This document shows positions 26,538 through 35,106 of a DNA stretch of 64,000 bases, in pieces. The notes under the pieces were generated by a model, which was given only the letters and a program-made list of their open reading frames with translations, had not been told where the DNA came from and did no database searches. This stretch comes from Nitrospira sp. (lineage in GTDB: Bacteria > Nitrospirota > Nitrospiria > Nitrospirales > Nitrospiraceae), in NCBI GenBank assembly GCA_030123605.1, contig CP126123.1, positions 2,646,001-2,710,000 on the forward strand. The letters are read 5' to 3'. How positions within the stretch are numbered: position 1 is the first letter of the stretch; each line of letters opens with the position of its first letter. Made by a program: the position numbers and the translations under genes.

Positions 26538-26978
26538 TTACCTGTGCGGCGCCGGCTTCTGTCGTGACCAGACCATACCGGTCTGTTCCTTCGCACTGAA
26601 CCCGAGCCGTTCATAGAACCCGGGCATGCGAGTGCACAACCAGAACAACTCGACCTGCCGGAGGGTGGGATGGTCCAAAATCCGCCGGACAATCTCGGTG
26701 CCGATTTTTCGGCCTTGATAGTCACGATCGACGATCACATCCCAAATCGAGGCTCGAAACACAAAATCCGTCAGGACGCGGCCGAATCCGACCAAGCGGG
26801 GGCCATCCCAGGCCGAAATGACGACGTCCGTCTGGGTAAGCATGGCCTTGGTCAGTTCCAATGCGCGATGTTTGGCCCAGGGAGCCTGGCGGTATAAATG
26901 AAGGAGTTGTGCAGCGTCGAAATCGTTGCGGTCGGAGTAGGTGATCGTTCGCTTGTCGGTCTTGAGAGCGGGAGGCAT
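26538..26978 (-). CDS. GNAT-family N-acetyltransferase
   Basis: A 146-residue single-domain acetyltransferase. The acetyl-CoA binding motif A is seen as DYQGRKIGTEIVRRIL, preceded by the IWDVIVD strand and followed by the FYERLGFSA motif B region. The substrate cannot be predicted. It is convergent with the metal permease and divergent from a small zinc-ribbon gene. Confidence 0.9.
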   Translation of the reverse strand: MPPALKTDKRTITYSDRNDFDAAQLLHLYRQAPWAKHRALELTKAMLTQTDVVISAWDGPRLVGFGRVLTDFVFRASIWDVIVDRDYQGRKIGTEIVRRILDHPTLRQVELFWLCTRMPGFYERLGFSAKEQTGMVWSRQKPAPHR

Positions 26979-27041
26979 CTTATACTAAATTAATCCCTCC
27001 GATCCGAGATACGCAGCCAACCGTAGTGTAAGGGGAAGACC

Positions 27042-27221
27042 ATGGGAACGCAAGTGCGAAGCTGTCCGAAATGCTTTCAACTGATGTGGCTCAAGCAAGA
27101 TCACTATGACGTCATCGACGAAGAGACGATCCGCGCAAAATGTCCACATTGTGGATCGACAGTCCGTTTCAAACTGGTCACCGAGGGTGCCAACGCCGCA
27201 GGGCCCAAAATGGGACACTGA
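27042..27221 (+). CDS. Small zinc-ribbon protein (59 residues)
   Basis: ATG 27042 with AAGGGG eight bases upstream opens a 59-codon frame ending in TGA at 27219-27221. It has two CxxC knuckles, CPKC (residues 8-11) and CPHC (34-37), spaced like a zinc ribbon, with aromatic and hydrophobic residues between them. No longer family was recognised; such proteins often bind nucleic acid or act as small adaptors. It is divergent to the acetyltransferase gene. Confidence 0.65.
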   Translation: MGTQVRSCPKCFQLMWLKQDHYDVIDEETIRAKCPHCGSTVRFKLVTEGANAAGPKMGH

Positions 27222-27308
27222 CGCGAAACAAGTGTTGAGTTAGACGTTCTAAGTTATGCGTTGCCAAACCAATTCATAACTCCACACTCAGAACTCAAAA
27301 CTGTGGTA

Positions 27309-27731
27309 TCACATCCCACGTCCCGCCCCTTCCAACTCCGGTTGACTGCCTGGCAGGATCTTGATCAGCACCGCACGATAGTCTCCCATCCGTTTCTCTT
27401 CGGCGGGACTCACCTTGATTTCCTTGTCTCGCTGCATGCGGTCCACCTGATCAAGGACGGCCATGAGCGGCTGGACCGCACCGAGCACATTGCCGACTTC
27501 GAAGGCCTCCAGCGATTCGATCAGGTACCTCTGCAGGCTCTTGAACTGAGATCGGCCGCTTTGTTCGCGAAACCGTGACAGGGCCTGTTCATACGCCTCA
27601 ATGGCTTCCGGTTTTGGTTTGATTCCGGTGGGCACCACGGCGAGATGCACGACCGGCGGCAGGTTGGCGGCATACCCCTTGAGCTGTGCGATCACCTCGC
27701 CCAACAGGTCCAGGACTGTAGCGGTTTCCAT
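27309..27731 (-). CDS. Hypothetical helical protein
   Basis: A 140-residue protein starting METATVLDLLGEVIAQ at ATG 27731, preceded by GGAGAG. A longer reading from 27779 adds 16 residues and no better ribosome-binding site. The sequence is almost all helical, with a middle segment AYEQALSRFREQSGR and a charged C-terminal half; no motif or signal peptide is seen. It follows the RluD-type gene by 63 bp on the same strand. The function is unknown. Confidence 0.65.
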   Translation of the reverse strand: METATVLDLLGEVIAQLKGYAANLPPVVHLAVVPTGIKPKPEAIEAYEQALSRFREQSGRSQFKSLQRYLIESLEAFEVGNVLGAVQPLMAVLDQVDRMQRDKEIKVSPAEEKRMGDYRAVLIKILPGSQPELEGAGRGM

Positions 27732-27794
27732 CGTTCTTCTCTCCTCACTCTCGCCGACCACGACGTTCGGCAGCTTCATCGATCAGGTTCTTGT

Positions 27795-28778
27795 TCAGGT
27801 CCCGACGACTTCCCGACGGGCCGCGGCGGCACGGAGCACCTCCTGCATCTGCTCCATGTCGGGAGGACAGGGGACGTCGAATTGTCGGCGCTCCCTGTTG
27901 GTGGGATGCGTGAATCCAAGCGTACGCGCATGCAGCATGACCCTGGGAACGGGCAGACCTTCGACGGTCATCACCTTGGCTCCGCCGTATGTTTTATCTC
28001 CCAAGATCGGATGCTCGATCGAGGTCAGGTGGACACGCAACTGGTGAGTTCGCCCTGTCCTAGGCAAGAGCACCACATGAGCAGCGACCTTTCCATACCG
28101 CCGATCGACCTGATATTCGGTGGCCGAGGGCTTCGGCTTGGTCGTCCTCGGTGAAAACTTCTTCCGCTCTTTCGTATCCCGCCCGATGGCGAGGTCGATG
28201 AGGCCGTGCCCTTTCTTCGGCACTCCCCAGATCAAGGCTTCATACACACGGGTAATCGTATGCTGCTTGAACTGAGCCGCCAGCATGCGATGCGCCTGAT
28301 CCGTCTTGGCGATCACCATCACGCCGGAGGTTTCCTTGTCCAACCGATGGACGAGGCCGGGGCGCTCCTTCCCCCCGATGTGCGACGGCATGACGCCCGA
28401 CCGCGAAAAGTGATGCAGCAACGCATTCACCAAGGTGCCGGACCAGTTGCCCGGCGCCGGATGAACGACGAGGCCAGCCGGTTTATTGAGCACCAACACC
28501 TCGGCATCTTCATGGAGGATCTCAACCGGAATGGCTTCGGGCTGGAGGTCGAGGGGCTCGGGCCTTGGCACCTCCAACCTGATGCAATCCCCTGGTTTGA
28601 TTTTCTGGCTTGACCGGACCGTTCGACCGTTGATCTGAATCCGCCCCTCTTCGATCAATCGCTGCAGAGCCGACCGCGAAAAGGTCGGGTCCCGATTGGC
28701 GAGAAAAAGATCGATCCGTTTGGGCGACTCCCCTGCGGTGACAATGAACTCGACCGGCGTCGTCGTCAATCCGTTCAC
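27795..28778 (-). CDS. RluD-type pseudouridine synthase
   Basis: RluD-like enzymes convert uridines in 23S rRNA to pseudouridine. An N-terminal S4 RNA-binding domain (ITAGES...RIQINGRTVRSSQKIKPGD) precedes the catalytic domain with HRLDKETSGVMV, whose Asp is the nucleophile, and the C-terminal RTGRTHQLRVH. I start at GTG 28778, because the paralogue at 29678 begins at the same point of the alignment; the frame is open to an ATG at 28874, which would add 32 residues unlike the family. Which uridines it targets is not clear because a second member is close by. Confidence 0.88.
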   Translation of the reverse strand: MNGLTTTPVEFIVTAGESPKRIDLFLANRDPTFSRSALQRLIEEGRIQINGRTVRSSQKIKPGDCIRLEVPRPEPLDLQPEAIPVEILHEDAEVLVLNKPAGLVVHPAPGNWSGTLVNALLHHFSRSGVMPSHIGGKERPGLVHRLDKETSGVMVIAKTDQAHRMLAAQFKQHTITRVYEALIWGVPKKGHGLIDLAIGRDTKERKKFSPRTTKPKPSATEYQVDRRYGKVAAHVVLLPRTGRTHQLRVHLTSIEHPILGDKTYGGAKVMTVEGLPVPRVMLHARTLGFTHPTNRERRQFDVPCPPDMEQMQEVLRAAAARREVVGT

Positions 28779-29157
28779 GTTGGCACTGCCTGGATAATGT
28801 CCATGGAGCCTTGTAAGCTGCCACAGGGTACGGCCAAAAACAAGGCGTGCGGTACACACCGGACTGTTCTGCACATCTCACACACACGTCGTCCACAAGC
28901 CATCCACATCTGCATGAGCATACGGATCCAATTCACCGCCGAACCGGTTACCGCCGACTCTGTTCATTTCCGTCAACCGTGCTGTCAAATTCACACGACG
29001 ATTCTGCGCAGCCCGTTGACGGAAGCCTCCGACCATTCGACTCGCCGAAAAAAAATCAGCCCCTTACGTAGACGATGTTTCCTCTCACGACGGGCATCTG
29101 ACTTGCTTCCTTATAAGGTCAGTACGCCCCGAACAATTCTGAAATTGCGACGAACGT
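28779..29157. other. Intergenic region between divergent genes, with DnaA-box-like words nearby
   Basis: About 380 bp without a gene, AT-richer than its surroundings. TTGTGGAC- and TCCACA-type words occur at ~28889-28915, and a perfect TTATCCACA lies just inside the PilZ gene at 29171-29179. No hairpin or promoter stands out. Confidence 0.35.
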
Positions 29158-29643
29158 ATGGCCGCAAATTTTATCCACAGAATTCTCAGGTCGCTGAAGG
29201 GAACACCTTCACCGCCGATCACAGATCCTCGCCCCGCTGTGGACAACCCACTCGACCAACCGTTGTTACGACCACAGAGTGACCGTCGACTCGACGTGCG
29301 ATTTGCTGTCAGAAGCCCTTGCAACTATGAACTCCTCGAAGGGCGGGGCCAAGACCCAACCACCATTGAGGGCAAGGCCTACTCCTTGAACGTCAGCGCG
29401 GAAGGCATACTGTTACTGCTCGATCGGAAACCGGAAGACAGACAGCTTGTGGCCATTCACAATCCGGCGCTGCAACGGCAACAGCCGGATGCCCTTTTCG
29501 AAGTGCGATGGGCCGCACAGTTTTCGGTCGGGACGACCCAGGAACGGTACCTGGTCGGTTGTCACCTGACGTTCGGACGGTTTCCCTACTTCCTCGTCCA
29601 GGGTCATCACCTCGACCGACCTATTTCAGGTCTCTCGTTGTAG
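29158..29643 (+). CDS. PilZ domain protein
   Basis: A 161-residue protein with a PilZ-type c-di-GMP binding domain in its middle: an Arg-rich RRLDVRF followed about 35 residues later by LNVSAEG, which fits the RxxxR and (D/N)xSxxG motifs. The N-terminal 40 residues are Pro-rich and unstructured in appearance. ATG 29158 has no clear ribosome-binding site. It lies between two RluD-type genes that are on the other strand. A diguanylate cyclase is about 9 kb away. Confidence 0.75.
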   Translation: MAANFIHRILRSLKGTPSPPITDPRPAVDNPLDQPLLRPQSDRRLDVRFAVRSPCNYELLEGRGQDPTTIEGKAYSLNVSAEGILLLLDRKPEDRQLVAIHNPALQRQQPDALFEVRWAAQFSVGTTQERYLVGCHLTFGRFPYFLVQGHHLDRPISGLSL

Positions 29644-29677
29644 GGGTCTCTTTCTACGGCAGGTCCGACTCACCGGT

Positions 29678-30619
29678 TCAGCTTTCTCTAACCCTCACAT
29701 TACCGAGGCCCTGCAGCGTGACGGTAAAATCCCGCGGAGCGGCTGCCTCACACTCGCAATACGCATCGGTCGTCGGATGTGCGAACCCGAGCCGTCGCGC
29801 ATGCAGCATGGTTCGGACAATCCGTTGTCCCCCGATCACACCGACCTTTTCTCCTCCATAGATCCTGTCTCCCAGGATGGGATGGCCGATCGCCTGCAGG
29901 TGGGCCCGTATCTGGTGTGTACGTCCGGTCTGCGGATGCAGCAGGATCAGGGCGGCGACCGTACCGAACGATTCCTGGACCTGATACATCGTCACGGACA
30001 CCTTGGGGTGGCGCGTCTGCATCGAGGTCCGTTTGGGATTCTGTCGATCCGAGCCGATGGCACATTCGATCCGACCATTTCGTTGCGCCGGCACCCCCCA
30101 GACCAGGGCTTCATAGTGACGGGTAATGGTATGGCGCTCGAACTGCTGCGCGAGCCTGCGATGCGCTTCCGCTGTCTTGGCGATGACCATCACTCCTGAG
30201 GTGTCTCTGTCTAGACGATGGACAAGGCTGGGGGTGGCCGATTCCCCTGATCGAGCACAATGGTCCAAGAGCGCATTCAGCAGGGTATCGGACCAATGGC
30301 CCTGCGCAGGATGGGCCACGACCCCGGCCGGCTTATTCAAGACCAGACAGGCGCGATCTTCGAACAGGATGTCGAGCGATTGCGCCTGCCCATCGAGTCG
30401 CAACGGCACCGCAGGGGGAGTATCGAATGTAACGACATCGCCGGTTTTGATCCTCCGGCTCGGTTTGGCCGCTCGATGGTTGATCCGGACCCGGCCGGCC
30501 GTAATCAACCGTTGCAACGCCGCACGCGAGAGCTTGGGTTCACGGTGAACCAAAAACACATCCAACCGTTTCGGCTGCTCACCGGCTGTAATGACAAATT
30601 CGGTTTGCACAATCCGCAC
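29678..30619 (-). CDS. RluD-type pseudouridine synthase (second copy)
   Basis: A 313-residue paralogue of the gene at 27795. The S4 domain (ITAGEQPKRLDVFL) and catalytic HRLDRDTSGVMV are intact, as is QTGRTHQIRAHL. The start is GTG 30619, with no strong Shine-Dalgarno. The two copies are separated by a PilZ gene on the opposite strand, so they are not a simple tandem duplication. They may modify different rRNA sites (RluC- and RluD-like roles), which cannot be told from sequence alone. Confidence 0.9.
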   Translation of the reverse strand: MRIVQTEFVITAGEQPKRLDVFLVHREPKLSRAALQRLITAGRVRINHRAAKPSRRIKTGDVVTFDTPPAVPLRLDGQAQSLDILFEDRACLVLNKPAGVVAHPAQGHWSDTLLNALLDHCARSGESATPSLVHRLDRDTSGVMVIAKTAEAHRRLAQQFERHTITRHYEALVWGVPAQRNGRIECAIGSDRQNPKRTSMQTRHPKVSVTMYQVQESFGTVAALILLHPQTGRTHQIRAHLQAIGHPILGDRIYGGEKVGVIGGQRIVRTMLHARRLGFAHPTTDAYCECEAAAPRDFTVTLQGLGNVRVRES

Positions 30620-30737
30620 ACGCTACTGCAGCGCCGCTGCCGAATGCAATCGGAGAGAGCGGGCTGATTGCCTCCCTATGAAAATCGGCCTATGCTGAGA
30701 GGGAGAGGTCGATTTGCCTTGAGACAGGAGGTGTCGC

Positions 30738-31319
30738 ATGATGTGGAGGTTGGCGTTCGTTGTTGCCACGGGCCTGGCACTGGCCGTCGGACCCGCAAGG
30801 TCGGGACATGCGACGGAGTTGCCGGGAATTTCGCCCCAGACGGTTGCGGATTATCTGCACGCGGTGATCGAGTCCGACCGTATTTTTTACACCCTCCACA
30901 TCGTCGAGCGGATGCAGAAGCACGGGAACGTCAGCGCGTCGGAAACCTGGCGCAGGGACAAGACCACCTTGCCGCTGCCGGCCCAGTTTCTGCGCGAAGC
31001 GAACGACTTGGCGACCATCACCGGAACCAAGGTGCGGTATCGTCTGATCAGCCTGTGGCCGATCAACCCGCAAAACGCACCGGCGAGCGACTCGGAACGA
31101 CACCACTTGGAAGCGGTGCGGCAGCATCCCGAGCAGTCTTCTGCCGACACCGTCACCATCGGCAACCAGTCCTACTTCCAAGCCGTCTATGCCGATCGTG
31201 CCGTAACGCAAGCTTGCATCGGCTGTCATAACGCACACCCACAGAGTCCCAAACACGATTTTGCGATCAACGAAGTCATGGGCGGCCTGGTGATAGAGAT
31301 TCCGCTCAAGCAAGAGTAG
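30738..31319 (+). CDS. DUF3365 (Tll0287-like) haem-binding protein
   Basis: A 193-residue exported protein: signal peptide of about 25 residues (MMWRLAFVVATGLALAVGPARSGHA), then the DUF3365 domain and a single c-type haem motif CIGCH near residue 160 (ACIGCHNAHPQSPK). Such domains occur in sensory and electron-transfer proteins; the exact role is not known. GGAGGTGTCGC is directly upstream of ATG 30738. It is the first gene before the ATP-grasp/alpha-E/Anbu cluster, and a frameshifted paralogue lies just after that cluster. Confidence 0.88.
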   Translation: MMWRLAFVVATGLALAVGPARSGHATELPGISPQTVADYLHAVIESDRIFYTLHIVERMQKHGNVSASETWRRDKTTLPLPAQFLREANDLATITGTKVRYRLISLWPINPQNAPASDSERHHLEAVRQHPEQSSADTVTIGNQSYFQAVYADRAVTQACIGCHNAHPQSPKHDFAINEVMGGLVIEIPLKQE

Positions 31320-31401
31320 ACTGGGCACGAGTGTTGGAACGTTCGAGGGCGGTACGCTGGGCGAACCCCCTGAATGGTCCTGTACATGGCGGGAACCCGA
31401 G

Positions 31402-32826
31402 ATGAAATTCTCAACCTACGACCCGGGAGAGTTCTACGACGAGTTGTTCGAGGGCATCGGGCGGCCACGCCGCGGCAGCGCACTCTTGCTGCGAAAGTTC
31501 GCCTCACTGGCCGACGGCGAACTCAGAAAACGCCAACAGGCGGCGGAACGTGTCATCCTCAATATGGGAATGACTTTCGGCGTCTACGGTAGCGACGGGG
31601 GGCAGGAACATATCTTTCCGTTCGACATCGTTCCTCGGATCGTCACCGCATCGGATTGGAGCCACATCGAGTCCGGCCTTCAGCAGCGCATCCGCGCACT
31701 GAATTGTTTTCTCGACGACATTTACCATGATCAAAAGATTCTCAAGGACGGCGTCATCCCCGGAGAGTTGATCTATTCCGGGAAAGGGTTCCAACCGGTC
31801 TGCATGGGATTGAATCCGCCCCGGGGCGTCTGGTGCCACATCGCAGGGATCGATCTCGTCCGCATCGGCGACGGACGGTTCTACGTGCTCGAGGACAACA
31901 ACCGTTGTCCCTCCGGCGTCGCCTACGTGTTGGAAGCTCGGCAGGTCATGAAACGGACCTTTCCGGAATTGTTCGAAGCCTACCGCGTGAGGCCGGTCGA
32001 CGAATACCCGAGCCGACTGCTCAGCACGCTCCAGTCCCTGTCGGATCTCCCCGATCCGACGATCGTGATCCTCACTCCCGGCAGCTACAACTCCGCCTAC
32101 TACGAACATTCGTTGCTCGCCCAGAAGATGGGCGTCGAATTGGTCGAGGCCGGCGATCTGGCGGTGGTCGATGGATCGGTTCATATGCGGACGACGAAGG
32201 GCTCCCAACGAGTGGATGTGATTTACCGCCGCATCAATGACGACTTCTTGGACCCCCTGGTCTTCCGTCCCGATTCCCTGCTCGGCATTCCCGGCATCAT
32301 GGCGGCGTATAAGAACGGCCGTGTGGCGATCGTGAATGCCCCCGGCACCGGAGTCTCCGACGATAAGGCCGTCTACGCCTATGTCCCCAAGATCATCAAC
32401 TACTACCTGGCGGAGGAGCCGCTGCTCCCGAACGTCCCCACCTATGTCTGCTGGGAAAACCGGGATCGTGCCTATGTGTTGGAACACTTGGGTGAACTGG
32501 TGGTCAAGGCGACCAACGAGGCCGGCGGATACGGCATGATGATCGGTCCGCAGGCTTCCAAGCAGGAGCGTGACGATTGTGCCCGCCGCATCCAGGCCGA
32601 CCCTCGCAACTACATCGCTCAGCCCACCCTGGCGTTGTCCCGAGTCCCCACCCTGGTGGAGGATGACATCGAAGGACGCCATGTCGACCTGCGTCCGTAC
32701 GTGTTGTTCGGACGAGATGCCTATGTGCTGCCGGGAGGCATGACCCGCGTCGCCTTGCGGAAAGGATCGTTGGTGGTGAACTCGTCCCAAGGCGGGGGCA
32801 ACAAGGATACCTGGGTGTTGTCATGA
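31402..32826 (+). CDS. Circularly permuted type 2 ATP-grasp protein
   Basis: A 474-residue protein of the COG2308 type, an ATP-grasp enzyme with a permuted domain order that should form an amide or thioester bond. Recognisable segments are EDNNRCPSGVAYVLEAR, NAPGTGVSDDKAVYAYVP and the nucleotide-binding VKATNEAGGYGM and SQGGGNKDTWVLS end. Members of this family recur next to an alpha-E protein and the Anbu peptidase. It begins the three-gene cluster here. The natural substrate is not established for any member. Confidence 0.92.
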   Translation: MKFSTYDPGEFYDELFEGIGRPRRGSALLLRKFASLADGELRKRQQAAERVILNMGMTFGVYGSDGGQEHIFPFDIVPRIVTASDWSHIESGLQQRIRALNCFLDDIYHDQKILKDGVIPGELIYSGKGFQPVCMGLNPPRGVWCHIAGIDLVRIGDGRFYVLEDNNRCPSGVAYVLEARQVMKRTFPELFEAYRVRPVDEYPSRLLSTLQSLSDLPDPTIVILTPGSYNSAYYEHSLLAQKMGVELVEAGDLAVVDGSVHMRTTKGSQRVDVIYRRINDDFLDPLVFRPDSLLGIPGIMAAYKNGRVAIVNAPGTGVSDDKAVYAYVPKIINYYLAEEPLLPNVPTYVCWENRDRAYVLEHLGELVVKATNEAGGYGMMIGPQASKQERDDCARRIQADPRNYIAQPTLALSRVPTLVEDDIEGRHVDLRPYVLFGRDAYVLPGGMTRVALRKGSLVVNSSQGGGNKDTWVLS

Positions 32827-32899
32827 CGGTTCCGGCCCCGCACTCACTCGACCCGTCGTGCTCCCGAAGCGCGTCCGAGCCGTCGCATGGAGATCGACC

Positions 32900-33877
32900 A
32901 TGTTGAGCCGCGTCGCCAGTTCCATCTACTGGTTGAACCGTTATGTCGAGCGGGCGGAAAATTACGCGCGCTTCATTGAGGTCAATTTAAACTTGTCGCT
33001 CGACCTTCCTCGCGGCACCGCCGAACAATGGGAACCGCTGGTGGCGACCACGGGCGATCACGAAATGTTTTTGGAACGATATGGGAAGACAACGAAAGAG
33101 ACGGTCATCCAATTCCTCGTGGCCGACCCCGCCAATCCCAGCTCGATTCTTTCCTGCCTGCTGGCCGCGCGTGAAAATGCGCGATCGGTTCGCGAAATCA
33201 TTTCCACGGAAATGTGGGAACAAGTGAACCGTTTTTACTTGATGGTCACGGACGCCGTCACCCACGGCATGTCGAGCCATAACCTCCACACCTTTCTATC
33301 CGAGGTAAAGGCCGCGAGCCATTTGCTCCTGGGCATCACGGACGCCACCATGTCCCATGGAGAAGGATGGCATTTTGCGCGGCTCGGCCGTCTGCTCGAA
33401 CGGGCCGACAAGACCTCCCGCATTCTCGACGTGAAATATTTCATTCTCTTGCCGACCGCCACGGAAGTCGGCACCCCGTTCGACATCATTCAGTGGTCGG
33501 ACCTGTTGAAATCGGCGAGCGCGCTTGAGATGTACTACAAACGATACGGTCGCATCTCGCCAAACGATGTCGCGGCATTCCTGATCCTTGATCCGACATT
33601 TCCCCGGGCGATCCGCTATTGCCTGATCAAAGGAGAGGATTCGCTGCACGCCATTTCCGGTTCAGACCGCGGTTCCCATCAGAATCCGGCCGAGAAACGG
33701 CTGGGGCGGCTCCGCGCGGAACTGGATTTCGCCGACATCGAAGACTGCATCGACGTGGGGCTTCACGAATTCGTGGACCATTTTCAAGCGCAGCTCAACC
33801 AAGTCGGGGCGGCCATTTCCGACACGTTCTTTGCCCCACATCCCATTCACCATGCAGCGACGTCGGAGGGACAATGA
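32900..33877 (+). CDS. Alpha-E domain-containing protein
   Basis: A 325-residue all-helical protein of the COG2307 alpha-E family, beginning MLSRVASSIYWLNRYVERAENYARF at ATG 32900, which has GGAG eight bases upstream (a longer reading from 32858 adds 14 unlikely residues). The characteristic WHFARLGRLLERADKTSRILDVKYF segment is in the middle. The family is always seen beside the type 2 ATP-grasp protein; the function is unknown. Its stop overlaps the next start by four bases (ATGA). Confidence 0.93.
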   Translation: MLSRVASSIYWLNRYVERAENYARFIEVNLNLSLDLPRGTAEQWEPLVATTGDHEMFLERYGKTTKETVIQFLVADPANPSSILSCLLAARENARSVREIISTEMWEQVNRFYLMVTDAVTHGMSSHNLHTFLSEVKAASHLLLGITDATMSHGEGWHFARLGRLLERADKTSRILDVKYFILLPTATEVGTPFDIIQWSDLLKSASALEMYYKRYGRISPNDVAAFLILDPTFPRAIRYCLIKGEDSLHAISGSDRGSHQNPAEKRLGRLRAELDFADIEDCIDVGLHEFVDHFQAQLNQVGAAISDTFFAPHPIHHAATSEGQ

Positions 33878-34644
33878 CCTTTTGCTTGGGCATGAAAGTC
33901 GAGGACGGCCTCGTCGGCATTGCGGATACCCGCGTAACCACCGGCGCGGAATGCATCACCGCGGGCAAGGTATCGATTCATCAACATGGTCGCCACTCGA
34001 TGTTCCTCATGACGTCGGGGTTACGCTCCGTGCGCGACAAGGCCGTCACCTATTTCGATGAAGCCATCGGGGAAAGCGATCAAACCTTCGATAAATTGTT
34101 CAAGGCGGTCAACGTCTTCGCCACGCAGATCCGCCGCGTGGCCGAGGAGGACAAGAATGCGCTGTACAACGCCGGGTTGATTTTCAATCTCCACGCCCTG
34201 GTCGGCGGTCAATTGGAAAACGATCAGGACCACAAACTTTTCCTCATCTACCCGCAGGGGAACTGGGTGGAAGTCAGTGAAGGGACCCCCTACTGCATCA
34301 TCGGTGAATCAGGCTACGGCAAACCGCTCCTGGATCGAGTGCTTCGATACCGCAGCAACTTGGACCTCGCCCTCAAGGTCGGGTTCCTCGCCTTCGACGC
34401 CACCCGCACCAGTTCGACCAGCGTGGAATATCCGCTGGATGTCGTGCTGTACCGGCACGACACGTTCGACATCCTCCAACACCGCTTTCAGAAGGAGGAT
34501 CTGGCCGAGATCTCCTCCTGGTGGCAATCCCGCATTTACGAGTCGGTCGAAAAACTTCCGTCGAAATGGGTCGACCACCTGCTGGAATCGCTTCCTCACA
34601 CCACAAGGTCCCCCTTGAATCATTCCGGCGCCCCTTCCTCGTAA
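33874..34644 (+). CDS. Anbu-type proteasome-related peptidase
   Basis: Anbu is an Ntn-hydrolase related to HslV and the proteasome beta subunit. The 256-residue protein starts MTFCLGMKVEDGLVGIADTR, so after Met removal Thr2 is the expected nucleophile, with the following Lys in the TAGKVSIHQ region as usual for the fold. ATG 33874 overlaps the alpha-E stop by four bases and has GGAGGG upstream. The surrounding ATP-grasp and alpha-E genes are the known partners; the transglutaminase-like gene that often completes the set is not in this window. Confidence 0.93.
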   Translation: MTFCLGMKVEDGLVGIADTRVTTGAECITAGKVSIHQHGRHSMFLMTSGLRSVRDKAVTYFDEAIGESDQTFDKLFKAVNVFATQIRRVAEEDKNALYNAGLIFNLHALVGGQLENDQDHKLFLIYPQGNWVEVSEGTPYCIIGESGYGKPLLDRVLRYRSNLDLALKVGFLAFDATRTSSTSVEYPLDVVLYRHDTFDILQHRFQKEDLAEISSWWQSRIYESVEKLPSKWVDHLLESLPHTTRSPLNHSGAPSS

Positions 34645-35106
34645 AAGTTCCGCCACATTCCCGCCGACGCGCGCCATGCCACCGGATGACATGCATGTTG
34701 ATCGAGCTTCAAGATCAACCGCGACTGGCTACCCTTCATTGATTGTCCGGCTGATTCTCAGCGGGTACATTGGACAGCTTGAGGATCCAAGAGTATGATG
34801 ACCCATCGTATGATCTTGCGGGCACGCTGGTTCGTACGGGCAAGGGGACTGGGGCATGTCTTCGGTACCTTCCCGGCCGGTTCTTCCTCCAGGAGTCCGA
34901 TAGCAAGACCTGCCTCCTGAACGGGCTACCCACCGCCAACAGGTCCTTCCGATCCTCTCAGGACATTACTCGGACTGATCCGGCGATCGGCCTGCTCCGT
35001 CGGCCGACCTCGGCGATTGCCATCGTTCGAATCGCAGCGCCTTTCATCTGCTCGCGAGATGCGACCCGGGAGAGGGTCCCTCCACGCGCACAGCAAGGAG
35101 GTTCCA
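34645..35106. other. Intergenic region, no gene recognised
   Basis: 460 bp between the Anbu gene and the frameshifted DUF3365 gene. A 35-codon frame (34690-34797) and longer plus-strand frames have no ribosome-binding site or homologous look, so I see no gene. AAGGAGG near 35095 belongs to the next gene. Confidence 0.4.

Noticed and set aside
31504-32790. A 428-codon minus-strand frame opposite the ATP-grasp gene
   Set aside because: Antisense of a gene with strong family motifs; composition is Asp/Gly/His-rich as expected from mirrored codons.
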